Shown one piece after another: positions 20,974-32,816 of a stretch of DNA of 64,000 bases. How positions within the stretch are numbered: position 1 is the stretch's first letter; every line of letters starts with the position of its first letter. Both the position numbers and the translations under genes were made by a program. This stretch comes from G047528285 sp047528285. GTDB lineage: Bacteria; Pseudomonadota; Gammaproteobacteria; Enterobacterales; Enterobacteriaceae. The stretch is from assembly GCA_047528285.1 (NCBI GenBank), contig CP180022.1, forward strand, positions 868,001-932,000, in the 5' to 3' direction. The notes under the pieces are model-generated. The model was not told where the DNA came from, searched no databases, and was given only the letters and a program-made list of their open reading frames with translations.

Positions 20974-22152
20974 TTAAGATGTACCCCTACTCTGCATTTC
21001 AGTCTTCTTACGCAGTTGAAGAATAGCTGCCTTGGTTTTTCTGATGGCGTAGTCTATTTCTTTTGAAGTGTTAAATCGCCCCAAAGAGAATCGAATGGAG
21101 CTATTGACAAGTTCTTTAGAGAGTCCCATGGCGCGTAAGACATAAGATGGTTCTAGCATGGAGGCAGTACAGGCAGATCCTGTTGAAACAGCAAGATCTT
21201 GAAGCGCCATAATAATCGCTTCACTGTTAACATCGAGAAAGCTGACGTTAAGTATCGTAGCTACACTATGCTGTTTATCACCATTGAGGGATACGCCGTT
21301 AATTTGTTGCAGTCCTTGCCACAATTGGTCGCGTAGCTCTAGTAATCGTGGCATCTCACTTGTGAGTTCCTGTCCCGCGAGATAATAAGCTTCGCCCATC
21401 CCAACAATTTGATGTACTGGTAAAGTCCCGGAGCGTATTCCGCGCTCGTGGCCTCCTCCGTGGATTTGGGCCTTGATTTTTATCCATGGGTTGCGCCGAA
21501 CAAATAGCCCGCCGATACCCTTAGGGCCATATATTTTATGGCCGCTAAATGACATTAAATCTACCGGTAATGTGGCTAAATTAATTGGTAATTTCCCGAC
21601 GCTTTGGGTAGCATCAACATGGAAAAGTGCCCCATGAGTATGACATAGCTTACCGAAAGTCCCAATATCATGTATTACGCCGGTTTCGTTGTTGACATGC
21701 ATTAATGATACTAGAATTGTATCATCACGCAATGCGTCGCTCAGTTGTTTTGGTGTGATAATACCGTTTGTCGGCGGTGTCAGCCAAGTAACTGTGAGGC
21801 CTTCTTCCTCCAATTTCTGACAGGTATCTAACACCGCTTTATGTTCAGTTACGGCTGTAATAATATGGCGGCCTTTAGCGCGTCTTGCGTAAGCAGTTCC
21901 TTTCAAAGCTAAATTATCGGACTCAGTTGCACCGGAAGTGAAAATAATTTCACTTGGATCGGCTCCCACCAAGGCGGCAACATGATTGCGAGCAATATCG
22001 ACAGCTTCCGCTGCTTGCCAGCCATAACGGTGCGAACTAGAAGACGGATTACCGAAAATACCGTCTAGCGTAAGATAATGCATCATCTTTTTTGCTACAC
22101 GCGGATCTACTGGTGTCGTAGCGGAGTAATCAAAATAAATTGGTAATTTCAT
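20974..22152 (-). CDS. iscS: Cysteine desulfurase IscS, C-terminally truncated
   Basis: PLP enzyme that removes sulfur from cysteine as a persulfide and passes it to IscU (Fe-S clusters) and to TusA, ThiI and other acceptors (tRNA thiolation, thiamine). The product is 392 aa, against 404 in E. coli, and collinear to about residue 375. PLP Lys206 (SFSGHKIYGPKG) and the persulfide Cys328 (STGSACTAS) are at the same positions as in E. coli. The last ~20 residues do not match: the conserved tail [20 protein letters not shown] is missing and replaced by KTEMQSRGTS. That tail is involved in IscU docking. iscR upstream is dead and no iscU follows. Confidence 0.96.
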   Translation of the reverse strand: MKLPIYFDYSATTPVDPRVAKKMMHYLTLDGIFGNPSSSSHRYGWQAAEAVDIARNHVAALVGADPSEIIFTSGATESDNLALKGTAYARRAKGRHIITAVTEHKAVLDTCQKLEEEGLTVTWLTPPTNGIITPKQLSDALRDDTILVSLMHVNNETGVIHDIGTFGKLCHTHGALFHVDATQSVGKLPINLATLPVDLMSFSGHKIYGPKGIGGLFVRRNPWIKIKAQIHGGGHERGIRSGTLPVHQIVGMGEAYYLAGQELTSEMPRLLELRDQLWQGLQQINGVSLNGDKQHSVATILNVSFLDVNSEAIIMALQDLAVSTGSACTASMLEPSYVLRAMGLSKELVNSSIRFSLGRFNTSKEIDYAIRKTKAAILQLRKKTEMQSRGTS

Positions 22153-22189
22153 GAAGTGTTAATTTTGGTATCAATAAAAACGCATACCT

Positions 22190-22515
22190 TTATTTTATTC
22201 TCAAGTACGCATGTTGATGTTAATCGGTTCTTCCTGCAGTTAATCGTTAGTCAGAAGGTGATCTTTTATGAAGCAACTTTCTGATTTGTATGCTAAGGTC
22301 GTGCCAGAGTGTATGAGTTAAGTAGCACCCTGGCCCCGTATACTTGTTACTAGCTCATGTTTTCGTAGACGAGAGAATAGCTGCTCTAAATAGGATAAGG
22401 AAAAATACCCTGGCATCCTGAAATTTTGGCAAGATATATAGACCAATTATCGAAAATGTAGAGCGATATCAAACATGGCAGTGACTGCACATCTGCCTTT
22501 AGATGTTAATCTCAT
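22190..22515 (-). pseudogene. iscR: Degraded, shortened iscR
   Basis: Remains of the Rrf2-type [2Fe-2S] repressor of the isc operon. The start reads MRLTSKGRCAVTAMFDIAL (E. coli MRLTSKGRYAVTAMLDVAL) beginning at 22515; then SLSYLEQLFSRLRKHEL (E. coli SLSYLEQLFSRLRKNGL) in the same frame after damage; then YLTHTLWHDLS (E. coli CLTHALWRDLS) in another frame. The relic is about 325 bp against 489 bp, with the cluster-ligand cysteine region deleted. It lies directly upstream of iscS, as in E. coli. Confidence 0.88.
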
Positions 22516-23759
22516 AATAACATACCACTAAAAATAATGAATCAAAAGATTTCTATTTTTGATTAAAATAGTCAATTATTTAACTGAGTTAATATAATTA
22601 AGTTTTTATTTCCGTGTTGGTTGTTTGTAGTAAAGCAGGTGACGACGAAAATAAAAATCCAGAAAAAAGAGGTTTATCGGTGTTAGAAATAAATCAGTTT
22701 TAGGAGTTGTAAGACTTGGCTGTTTTTTTAGAGAAAATGATTTTTTGATTGTAGCAATTTTTGGTGGGAGTATCACTTGATATTCTGCAGAGTATGTGGT
22801 TTTTGAATTTTTGGCTCTGTGTGTGATTGAAAAATGATAGAGATTTATTTATTACTACTTCCGAATGGAAGGTTTGGATATATGAGGTTCCCATCAGAAT
22901 TTTATTTTAAAGTGCTGATAAAATTAATTTAGATCTTCTTCTAGAAGAACTAACTATCTATATATCTGCTGCAATGTTTTTTTCTTACTGCACATATGAT
23001 TTTAACCTATCCATAGATAGGATGGATGCCACGATTCAAAATTTCATAAAATTACACCAGTTAAAAAGATATGTCAATCAAAAATCGTTATTATTTGGCG
23101 CAAAATAACTCTTCAATGTATAAAATCAATTGGTATTTATACTTAATTTGTGAGCGATTGTATCAATGATGAAAAAATTAATTTCATAGAAAGTTGCATG
23201 AAGTGATTATTACTCTTATATATCAAGATATTTTTTTAGAAAGCAGTTGTACGATTCTACCTTTTAAGGGTTGCTCTTACTTCTAGTGTCGTGTTTATTT
23301 GGTATATTTTTTGAAAAAAAATAAAACTGATCATAGATCAGTCTTCAGTAGGTTAATTGTTAGTGCTGTAGATATTATTTGCATTATGCCTAACAGTGTT
23401 ATTTAAATTAAATAATTCAACTCTATCGTAATCGTTTTATTTACCTCCCGTACATTATCATCATGTAGAGGTTTTATAAAATACATCGAACCTTTAGATA
23501 AAATTAATTAACGATTATATAATGTTTAATTATCTTAAATAAAGGCTAACTTAACGATCAAAAAGTTAAATTTATAACCCATTGTTTCTCCGTATTATAT
23601 GTATTTTCTTCCTGATCTAGAACAATGATCATATAGGTATCCTATAGTTAACAAAAAACTCGGTGTTAATATACGAGTTCTCGTAAATAACTCCCCATTC
23701 TGTTAGAATTATAAAAACTCCATTTTAAGAAACCGGTTATCTCTCGTGGAGATCCTACA
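22516..23759. other. 1.2 kb spacer between the iscR relic and purM
   Basis: No gene. trmJ precedes iscR in E. coli and may have occupied the left part, but I could not read it. A minus-strand frame at 22700-22894 (64 codons) matches nothing convincing. The purM promoter should lie near the right end; TACGAG-TT-CTCGTA at about 23673-23686 is a small palindrome there but does not match the PurR box. Confidence 0.6.
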
Positions 23760-24797
23760 GTGATCAAGAAAATCTCTCTTACTTATAAAAATGCTGGTGT
23801 GGATATTGATGCCGGAAATGCATTGGTAAACCGTATTAAAAATGTTGTAAAAAACACCAAACGACCCGAAGTGATTGGGGGGTTGGGTGGTTTTGGTGCC
23901 CTGTGTGCGTTACCGCAGAGATATCGTGAGCCGATTCTGGTGTTAGGCACCGATGGTGTTGGGACAAAATTGCGTTTGGCCATGGATTTAAAACGTCACG
24001 ATACTATCGGCATTGATTTGGTTGCAATGTGCGTAAATGATCTAATAGCTCATGGTGCTGAGCCGCTTTTTTTCTTAGATTATTATGCTACTGGTAAATT
24101 GGATATCGATATTGCGGCGGAAGTTATAACAGGTATGGTCGATGGCTGTAAGCAGTCCGGCTGCGCATTGGTCGGTGGAGAAACAGCGGAGATGCCTGGT
24201 ATGTACTACGATGAAGATTATGATATAGTTGGTTTTTGTGTTGGGGTAGTAGAAAGAGCTAATATTATCGATGCCAGGAAAGTCCAAGTTGGCGATATTC
24301 TGCTGGCTTTAGCATCAAGCGGCCCCCATTCAAATGGTTATTCATTAATACGTAAAATTTTGTTTTGTAGTCAGATAAATCCAGAAAAAACGGAGCTGGA
24401 AGGTAAATCTCTGGCAGATCATCTATTGATGCCGACACGTATTTACGTTAAAACACTACTTTCCCTTATCGATCAGAGTGAGGTGCATGCAGTCATGCAT
24501 CTGACTGGCGGTGGTTTCTGGGAAAACATTCCTCGCGCGTTGCCGGTTGGAACTCAGGCGGTGATTAATAAAAACAGCTGGCGCTGGCCTGAAATCTTTC
24601 AGTGGTTGCAACAGGTTGGCAAGATTAGCTGCTATGAAATGTATCGCACTTTTAATTGTGGTATCGGTATGATTATTGTTGTGCCCGCTTCTAGGGCCTT
24701 TCAGGCGCTAGATATTCTTACTAATTTGGGAGAAACTGCCTGGATTCTAGGAAAAATTCAGTCTACTGATAGCAAACATCAGGTGATTATTCGATGA
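23760..24797 (+). CDS. purM: Phosphoribosylaminoimidazole synthetase (AIR synthase)
   Basis: Catalyses ATP-dependent closure of FGAM to AIR, step five of purine biosynthesis, in the cytosol. The product is 345 aa, the same as in E. coli, and collinear throughout. The start is GTG 23760, with GGAGA about 8 bases upstream; the N-terminus MIKKISLTYKNAGVDIDAGN matches the family. The ATP-binding GTDGVGTKLRLA and GGETAEMPGMY blocks are intact. In E. coli upp precedes and purN follows; neither is present here, so the GART step must be coded elsewhere or done by the host or a partner. No PurR operator is recognisable upstream. Confidence 0.98.
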   Translation: MIKKISLTYKNAGVDIDAGNALVNRIKNVVKNTKRPEVIGGLGGFGALCALPQRYREPILVLGTDGVGTKLRLAMDLKRHDTIGIDLVAMCVNDLIAHGAEPLFFLDYYATGKLDIDIAAEVITGMVDGCKQSGCALVGGETAEMPGMYYDEDYDIVGFCVGVVERANIIDARKVQVGDILLALASSGPHSNGYSLIRKILFCSQINPEKTELEGKSLADHLLMPTRIYVKTLLSLIDQSEVHAVMHLTGGGFWENIPRALPVGTQAVINKNSWRWPEIFQWLQQVGKISCYEMYRTFNCGIGMIIVVPASRAFQALDILTNLGETAWILGKIQSTDSKHQVIIR

Positions 24798-27540
24798 TAA
24801 CATGCCTGATTAGATGAAGTGCGTGTTAATTCGGGTTAAAGAAAGTGACTTCATTGATTGGCATATAAGAAAGTATTCAATTAAAAAAAATAGGCGCATG
24901 GTACACGGAAATTCTGTGTTTGGTAAGCATCTATCACCTTGTTAACTGACTATAAATTTACGTGTTCTCGTGAATCGGATGTTGATATGTACTAAGCGCT
25001 CTTTGCTCTTTATGGATCTCTATCAGCCGGATGCACAAGTTATTACTGCTCTTATTTCTAAGGTTTTTTGTCTAATTGCAGGAGATTCTGTAAACAATCT
25101 TATCACTGGTAGATTGGACTAATTCTTAAGGTGGATCCATGGATTGTAGTGAAATTAATGGAATTTGATGTTGTAGTGCATTTAGTATCAAGAGCCAAAT
25201 GTTGTTCTTGTAAAGAATAGTTAAGAAATATTTCTGCTTTAATTTTTGTTTATAAAAATAATTAATTTTTGTTATATGATTTTTAGCATCGATATTAAGC
25301 ATAAAGACTTTTGTTCATGTTTATAGGCCGAGAAATATACACACTCCATATAAAACTTAAGAATTATTAATTAAGTATTTTAGATGATTGATTTGTACCA
25401 CTTTTAAAAGGTATTTCTGGATTTATTTAGTTTGACAGTAAGTAAAAATTAATTTATGAAATAAAACAGGTAAATTTGAGTTCAAGTATTCATATGAGAT
25501 GTTTTGTTCATAAAATAATTTGATATTCAAAATTAGAGATGTGCATAAAAATACAATTACTATTGTAAGAGATTGTTGGTAATTTTTAATAAATTAAATT
25601 TTCATTATAAATAGAATGCAGTGTATTATTACGTAAGTACATTTTTGTTAGTTATTAACTATGTTAGTTTATATAGTCAAAAATATTTGTTTTAAAATAC
25701 TCTCTTTCTTTATCTGACTTATTTCAAATAACAACGATGAGTTTTGTGGTAAAAATTTATGAATAAAATTATAAAATTCACTATGCTAGTAGATGTTTGT
25801 AAGGAATAAAAATCATTGTTTAATGCATTTTGCATGGCATACCATTATTAATCGCTATACTTAGTAACTATAGGTTTAAAAATAATTTCACTTAACCTAA
25901 ATCAAGTTAAGTCGACGAGGAATGGTAGCTGATAATATGGTGGCATCAGGATACTGCATTCCATTGCATGGATAAATTGCATTATGTAGTGCGCTTGGTT
26001 GATAGAGTTATTCGCAATTTTTTTTAAATACGTCGTGCTTATAACCAGTTGGCGATTAATGTGTTTTTGGAAAAGATAGCGTTAATGTTTTCTGAGATGA
26101 ATTTAGTTGGTAAATTTCCTGCGTATAGAAAATAATTTTCTTAAATAGAGAAGTCTCGACGTATTTTTTAATAAAAGTGATTCTTATCGCCGTTAAACTT
26201 TTTTGGACTGTATTATTTGCTGAGTATCTCTTTAGACGCATCGAGATGCGCTGTTCTCTCAGGGTTTGATAAAGGTGAACAGAAAAAAGATACGGATGTA
26301 GTTATAAAACTTAGTAGTTCACCTAATCTTAGTGAAGCTATGGTTTATCCGTTTACCTATTTTTTTCATGTTTGTCTTATTTTTTGAAAAAAGTGTTTGT
26401 GATATCTACTAAATAGCTGTTTAGTTCTTCTTTGTTTAATTCACTGAATGTGCTGATTAACTGTCCATTTTTAGGAAATATATAAATTTTCAGTAAGGAG
26501 TTACATATCGTTCTGTACTTGATAACGTTTGTTATATATGATTATTACCATAATGGTGTTTAAAATTGCCATTAGGACTGATATAGGTTACACAGATTTT
26601 ATCATCAGCACCATGCGATATTTTTCAATAAGAATCAACAAAAATACTCATGGGAATTTGAGAGTTTTTCTATTTATCTACATAAATAACGGTACTTTCA
26701 GTACTTCTTTTTCATAACCGAATATATCGATATCGATAATAAAGTTAATATGTTCTTTTGATAAGTTGCGGCGTAGGTGGATGGTATTCTTATAGAAAGA
26801 GTTTTCTTTTTAATGAGAAATTTTTTAAAAATGTTTTTAACGATTCAATGGTTTTATCGATGCCTTTTTAGATTTTAACTATCAACAAAACATGTGATGA
26901 TTTTTCAAGAAAATTAATAAATTCTTATGTGCTATAATAAGGTATTAGATTTCTTTCTGGATTTAAAGAAATTAGTTCATTTGTTTTTTCGATAGAGTGA
27001 TTAAAAATAGATACGTTATAAGTGAGGTTTTCAATATTAAGTACCAGATTATTTAGTCCATTATAGGAATATCCAATAACGATTATCTGTTGTATAGACA
27101 TTAAAAAATTTCCGTAGATAAGAAGGCTTCTTTGTTATTACTGTTTGGTAAATAAATTTTTATATATATTTTATTGTGTCATAAGAAAATGTTATTCTGT
27201 TGATGTTTTATATGATAGAAAGGCTATTTTTATCATAAATTTTTTCATCTTATCTATACGGGAATGGTTAATTTATTTAGCCTATATTGTTTGAAACTTA
27301 CGTTGCTTAAGATTTAGGTTTTAGTTAATGTAATAGGTTATTTTAATCTCATGAAAATCTGATATTAAAACGGATACTATTTATATGTTCTAATATATCA
27401 CTCACAAGTTTGATTTATTCAACGAACCCTCAGTGTGTTATAAATTTAGTTTTCTTAAAAAAATCAGGAGATAAACTTATTTTTAATAAGTAAAATTACT
27501 TAATTTTATTTCGATTCGCTTTGGGATTTTTTTGGAAAAA
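24798..27540. other. 2.7 kb degraded region between purM and fabA
   Basis: No intact gene. purN, ppk and ppx follow purM in E. coli, but no piece is readable with confidence. A patch around 25975-26130 has long broken plus-strand frames (VVRLVDRVIRNF, then AYNQLAINVFLEKIALMFSEMN) that look like a relic I could not identify. Confidence 0.65.
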
Positions 27541-28059
27541 TCAGAAGGCTATAGTATCTTTAAACAGACCAACTTTCAGGTTTGTCGCGATATAAATTAT
27601 AGTGCTGTCGCACAGCACTTCACCATCAGCCATGCCCATCACTAGTTTTCGGTTGATGACGCGACGAAAATGAATTCGATAGGTTACTTTTTTTGCACTT
27701 GGCAAGATTTGCCCGGTAAATTTTACCTCGCCTACGCCAAGTGCGCGCCCTTTTCCCTCCCCGCCTAGCCAACCTAAATAAAAACCAACCAATTGCCACA
27801 TGGCATCCAGACCTAAACAGCCTGGCATCACTGGATCTCCGATAAAATGGCAACCAAAAAACCACATATTTGGGTGAATATCTAACTCTGCTTCCACGAA
27901 GCCTTTATTATAATTACCACCGTCCTCAGTCATTTTAATTACTCGATCCATCATTAGCATATTAGGTGCAGGCAGTTGTGGGCCCGCTTTCCCAAACAAT
28001 TCTCCACAGCTGGATGCCAATAAATCTTCTTTTGTATAGGATTTTTTTTTATATATCAT
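27541..28059 (-). CDS. fabA: 3-hydroxydecanoyl-ACP dehydratase/isomerase FabA
   Basis: Dehydrates 3-hydroxydecanoyl-ACP and isomerises trans-2- to cis-3-decenoyl-ACP, the branch point to unsaturated fatty acids. The product is 172 aa, the family length. The active site is intact: His71 in CHFIGDPVMPGCLG and Asp85 in LDAMWQ. LGWLGGEGKGRALGVGEV is conserved. It lies 68 bases downstream of lonH on the same strand, as in E. coli, so co-transcription is possible. No FadR site could be recognised in the short gap. Confidence 0.98.
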   Translation of the reverse strand: MIYKKKSYTKEDLLASSCGELFGKAGPQLPAPNMLMMDRVIKMTEDGGNYNKGFVEAELDIHPNMWFFGCHFIGDPVMPGCLGLDAMWQLVGFYLGWLGGEGKGRALGVGEVKFTGQILPSAKKVTYRIHFRRVINRKLVMGMADGEVLCDSTIIYIATNLKVGLFKDTIAF

Positions 28060-28127
28060 ATTTCTCTAAACCTTAATTATTGAGTTCAGCACACATTACT
28101 CGACAGAAGTAACCGTTGATAATTTTC

Positions 28128-29894
28128 TTAGTTTTTCTGAAACCATTTAAGCCAGTTTAATCCACAAGGAAACCGTTGCCGCTCATGCAGATTAACATTA
28201 GCAATACGCTCACGTATTGATGTAAGAAGACTAGGAAGTTTATCGTTATCAAATGGCATCGCGGTTAATATTTCTAACGCTTGATCGATAGTATCTACTG
28301 CCCAAAGAGAAAATTGTCCTCTGCCTACCGCTTGAACGACATCATCGTGTAAGCAAAGCCGTCGCACATTAGCGGTTGGAAGGATTACGCCTTGGGCGCC
28401 GGTTAACTTGCGTGCTTGGCATAGAGCAAAAAAACCTTCAATCTTTTCATTGACTCCCCCGATGGGCTGTACGCAGCCAAATTGATCAACTGATCCAGTG
28501 ACGGCGATTTGCTGATTGATGGGTTTATTCGCCAACGCGCTGATAAGTGCTACTCCTTCTGCCAGTGAGGCGCTGTCCCCATCTACCTCGCCATAGGACT
28601 GTTCGAAGACTAGTGAGGCAGAGAATGGCAGTGGTTGATTTAGTTCTAGTGCGGCCATCAAGAACGCCTGCATAATCATCATGCCTTTTGCGTGAAGATT
28701 ACCGCCTAGTTCCGCTTTACGCTCGACGTCATTAATTTCACCATCACCTAAATGTACCACACAACTAATGCGCGATGGTTCACCGAATGGCAGCGGGTGA
28801 CCAGGAAAATCTAACACCGAAAGTGCATTAACCTGTCCTATGACTTGACCCTCGGTTTTCACCATAATCTGGCCTTCAGCGATATCCTCCTGCATCCGCT
28901 TTCTAAGATAACTCTCACGCCAAATGCGCTTGCGTTCACTGTTGGTAAACGCTGTAGCGGTTAGCGTCTCCTGAGAGCTATATAGCGCAGCCTCTTTTAG
29001 TCGGCGGGTTAACCACTGAGGGGAGAGTGGAAGCTGGCATTGATCCTCGCTATAGCGAATTGCTTGCCGTACCAATTTTGGCCATGCGTCTGGGCTTAGT
29101 GGAGGAATACTTTGATTTTTGGCTAAGGTATTGACCCAGGCGCACCATTTTGACATTTTTTCTGTGCTTGAAATACGTAGTTCAGACTCAAATTCGCCAT
29201 ACAGCGCGAGACGGATCAGCTCAGGCTCTAGATTGTTAAAGTCCCCGAGTCCATTCCGATCGCCAATTATTATTAAGCGTAAGTTTATTGGTATGGATGG
29301 GACGGATATCGGAAAGGGGTGCCTTTGATCTGCTGGAATCCAATCAAAACGCTGTTGCAAGATCATCTGTTTAAGTCGGAGCCAAAGTAGTGGTTGTTGC
29401 GTCAGAGTGCGTACGCCGATGATTAAAATGCCGCCGTTAGCGTAATGAACCAGACCAGGTTGCAAATCTATATTATCCCGATAGCAGCGCAGTGTCCCGA
29501 ATAGTTGCTCGTGTTCTACCCAGGATTGCCAGACGCATGTGGCGCGGCCAGCGAAGTTATCTTCTCTTTTGGTTGCTGGTTGTGCGATGATGCCCATATC
29601 AGTCACAACATAGCGACTACCGATAGGTTGGTCTGATAAAGGTAGTATCTGTTGAATTGTCTCAGCAATTAGAAGAAGATATTCCTCTTCTTCTTGTGCC
29701 GTCAGAAGCATAAAGCGGCTAGGCGAGCGTGAATGACAAAATTGCATTAATCCATTCATGAGACGGGCTTGCATCGTTTCCAAAGGGGAGGAAAGGGGTG
29801 CAGAGGTTGTTTTAAATACCGTCTCGAAGCCAGCTAGATCGGGCAGTAAATATTTCCATTCTAATTTTTTATTGATCAAAATGATAAATAACAT
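28128..29894 (-). CDS. lonH: Lon-like protease LonH (YcbZ)
   Basis: Member of the Lon-protease-domain YcbZ/LonH family, whose role is poorly defined. The product is 588 aa against 586 in E. coli. The C-terminal domain carries the catalytic dyad: Ser441 in VDGDSAS and Lys484 in GGVNEKIEGFF. The remainder is collinear, including LQPGLVHYANGGILII near residue 144 and FPGHPLPFGEPSRISCVVH near 363. The chosen start is ATG 29894, but E. coli homology begins around residue 6, where a TTG (29879) is an alternative. No clear Shine-Dalgarno precedes either. It is odd that such a conditional protease survives here. Confidence 0.96.
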   Translation of the reverse strand: MLFIILINKKLEWKYLLPDLAGFETVFKTTSAPLSSPLETMQARLMNGLMQFCHSRSPSRFMLLTAQEEEEYLLLIAETIQQILPLSDQPIGSRYVVTDMGIIAQPATKREDNFAGRATCVWQSWVEHEQLFGTLRCYRDNIDLQPGLVHYANGGILIIGVRTLTQQPLLWLRLKQMILQQRFDWIPADQRHPFPISVPSIPINLRLIIIGDRNGLGDFNNLEPELIRLALYGEFESELRISSTEKMSKWCAWVNTLAKNQSIPPLSPDAWPKLVRQAIRYSEDQCQLPLSPQWLTRRLKEAALYSSQETLTATAFTNSERKRIWRESYLRKRMQEDIAEGQIMVKTEGQVIGQVNALSVLDFPGHPLPFGEPSRISCVVHLGDGEINDVERKAELGGNLHAKGMMIMQAFLMAALELNQPLPFSASLVFEQSYGEVDGDSASLAEGVALISALANKPINQQIAVTGSVDQFGCVQPIGGVNEKIEGFFALCQARKLTGAQGVILPTANVRRLCLHDDVVQAVGRGQFSLWAVDTIDQALEILTAMPFDNDKLPSLLTSIRERIANVNLHERQRFPCGLNWLKWFQKN

Positions 29895-32740
29895 CGTTGT
29901 TTTAGAGAAACTTTAATTATACAAGAAAAGAGATTGTTTCGTCTCGACCTCTTTTTATTCCTAACGCTTCAATGGTTTAATACTAGGTATCAACAAAAAT
30001 AATTAACTCTGATAAATATTAGCGAATAATAAATAATGATGTTTTATTATGGAAATAAATAGGGTTTCAGGTGTTGTTTTATGCAATATCAGTATATAGA
30101 AAATCTAGAAATTAGTTTGAAGTAAAATGCCTGATTAAAAAGCATTTAGAAGTTTAAAGAAGCTAAAATTACGCAAAGAACAGAAAGATGTTCGAATGTG
30201 TTGCGTAGCGTATCAATATCACCTATAAATTTTTAATTTATATCTAGCAAATTGATATTTAATCTAAAATTCGCATGAGTTAGCATGAATATAGCATTCA
30301 CGCATTATGCAATTTGCATTGCAAAAAAAATATTATTATACGCATAAAAACCCATCGAGAAAAATAGTTTTTTACAATAATTTGGTTGCTCTAATCTTTT
30401 GGTAAAGTAGCTTTTTAGAGCCATCATTAACTTATTTTGAGATCTAGAGTGAAAGAAAGCGCTATACAATCCTTTAGTGATACGTAGGAGTGTGTAGGGT
30501 TAATGCTTGTTCTATTGGCTAATATAATTTAGCTTTGAATTTATGTTTCAACGTAGAATTAATAAATTCTTATCGATGCATTGTTGGCTATCTATTCTTT
30601 AAGATTAACATGAAGCATTCTAATATTATGTAAAATTAGTATAGTTGAGGCTTAGTTGCAAAGAAGATGGTATTTAGCATGATTTTTGCTTTTGTAACTA
30701 TGCATTACTAGTTTGACGATATGGTTTAAAGCTAAGTTTTTTAGAATGGTTCATGTTTTGATGATATGCAGATAGACTTTGTTTACCATAGATATTTACA
30801 GAAGGTCTCTCTATACCTGCGATTAGTTTTCATCATGATTTTTATTTATTTTTCTTTTTAAAAGCCACCTTCTTTATTGATTCATATTAGAAGCTTCTTA
30901 AACAACAGATAGACTAGGAAATACTCCAAATTTTATTTGTAAAGTTTTAATTTATGCAGAAGATTCAATCTTCGCTAACATCTAATAAGGAAAGATGCTT
31001 TTTTAATAATGAAAAAATTATCTGCGAAAAGAATGCAAATTCTTTTATTATTAACGATGTATCTAATTTACAGTTTAGGACTGATTACGTTAAATTTAGT
31101 TGCGTGAGAAATGCATTAGATAATAAAGATAAGTATTTAATTATTATGGTGTTATGTGTTTGAACGGTGTTTATGCTTATAAATATTTCGTGAGCTTAAT
31201 TTATGGCATTATGGAAGATAATTAAATTATGATTGAATCAGTTCAATTTATAGTTAAAAATCATTCTTGAGGAATCAGTTTGCTTATGTTGTGATCATTG
31301 TGTATGTGAAAAATTTGATGTGTTCTATTTTTACTCCGAAGTGTAGATTAACCATAATCTTTTTTCAGTTTTAAATTATTAATGAAGCGATAGTATCCTG
31401 GTGTATTTTCCAAATTATTTTTTGTCATTAATGCTTTCTTTAGAAGATAATGCTTACTATTTAAGACACTTTATTAAAGTGATGAAGATATCCGATGTTA
31501 AGTATAACGTTACAGAATAAAATAGTGCCTTCAATTTGAATTATTTGCATCAAAATCCATAAGATTGACTATATAAGTTTTATTAATAGAAATAAAAGTA
31601 GTTTAGTAAAAAAATATGAGTCATTTAGTTAATAGATTATGATAAGAAAAGTATTTTTCGTATTCTTAATTCTCTATTATTATATAGATATTCTTTATTT
31701 CGCTAAAGTTTAAATGAGTAAATAATCAAGATTATGAGTATAGTTTGATTATAATTGATATATATTAAATCAAATTAATTAATTTTTAGTGATACTATTA
31801 ATTGAGATAAATATTGTATGAAGTGTTAGTGAAACTAAAAATAGTTTTATTTTATGTAAGTTTTTTAATTCGTTATTGATTCAATATAAATTAATCTATT
31901 TTATTTTTTAATTAAATTAATGTTGTATATTTTAAATTATTTGTTTATTGAAAATCAGAAATTTTTAATTTACGATTAGTTCATACTAATAAATATTAGT
32001 AGTAGATGTCATTTTAGTTGATATAATTATTTTTCAGATAAAAATGATATAAAGTTTACATAAAATTCTATTTTTAGATGAATAAGCTATTATCGTTTGA
32101 AGTTTATTTGGTTGAGGTTAGTAAGAATTATTGCAGGTTTTATTTTTAGCATAGAGATATTTAAAAATTTTTTAAGTATAATATTAATTATATTTTATAC
32201 GTTTATATAAAATGATATATTTTATCTGTTAAAACAATCACTATTATTAATAATGTCGTCTTTCTAAATTAGAATAGAATTTAGTAAGTTATTATTAATA
32301 GCCGGTATTATTCGATATATGTGATTGTATAATATCTTGATGTGAATTAAATATAATTCAAATTAGGATTAAGGTTGAATAAATGGAAACAGGATGCAAT
32401 TAGATGCTTTTATATAATATATGTATTCCAATAATAACTGAATTTTTTTATTTTTTATTTAATTGACAGTGTTGAAACTATAAGAAATTTATGTAGATAT
32501 AGAAAACTATATTGAATAATATTTTGCCAATTTTGTGAGTGGTTGTTTTTTAGTTTTTATTAGTAAGCTTTTTAACCTCAATCCGATCTAGGTAAGCACG
32601 ATCGGGATTCGGAAAATAAATTATATTTTATTAAAAAATGGATAGCGCTTTATGTAGATTCTACTAGTATATACAGTGGTTTGGGTTATATAGATAAATA
32701 TATGGACAAAATCAAGGATAAAAATTTTCTTTTCTTAATA
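29895..32740. other. 2.8 kb desert between lonH and tRNA-Asn
   Basis: Extremely AT-rich, no credible gene. matP and ompA would follow ycbZ in E. coli; neither can be read. A plus-strand frame at 30954-31163 (69 codons) has no recognisable features, no ribosome site, and the base composition of the spacer. Confidence 0.7.
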
Positions 32741-32816
32741 TGGCTCCTCTGACTGGATTCGAACCAGTGACATACGGATTAACAGTCCGCCGTTCTACCA
32801 ACTGAACTACAGAGGA
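32741..32816 (-). tRNA. asnT: tRNA-Asn (anticodon GUU)
   Basis: A 76-nt tRNA with encoded CCA end (32741-32743 on this strand). The acceptor stem TCCTCTG pairs with CAGAGGA, the D-arm AGTTCAGTTGGTAGAAC, anticodon stem-loop GGACTGTTAATCC with GTT at positions 34-36, and T-arm CTGGTTCGAATCCAG are all intact. It matches E. coli tRNA-Asn apart from a few substitutions. It stands alone in about 8.8 kb of gene-free DNA. The gene symbol follows one of the four identical E. coli genes and is only nominal. Confidence 0.98.

Noticed and set aside
22700..22894. Minus-strand frame tested as a trmJ relic
   Set aside because: Only a GTS tripeptide fits; the rest does not align with TrmJ.
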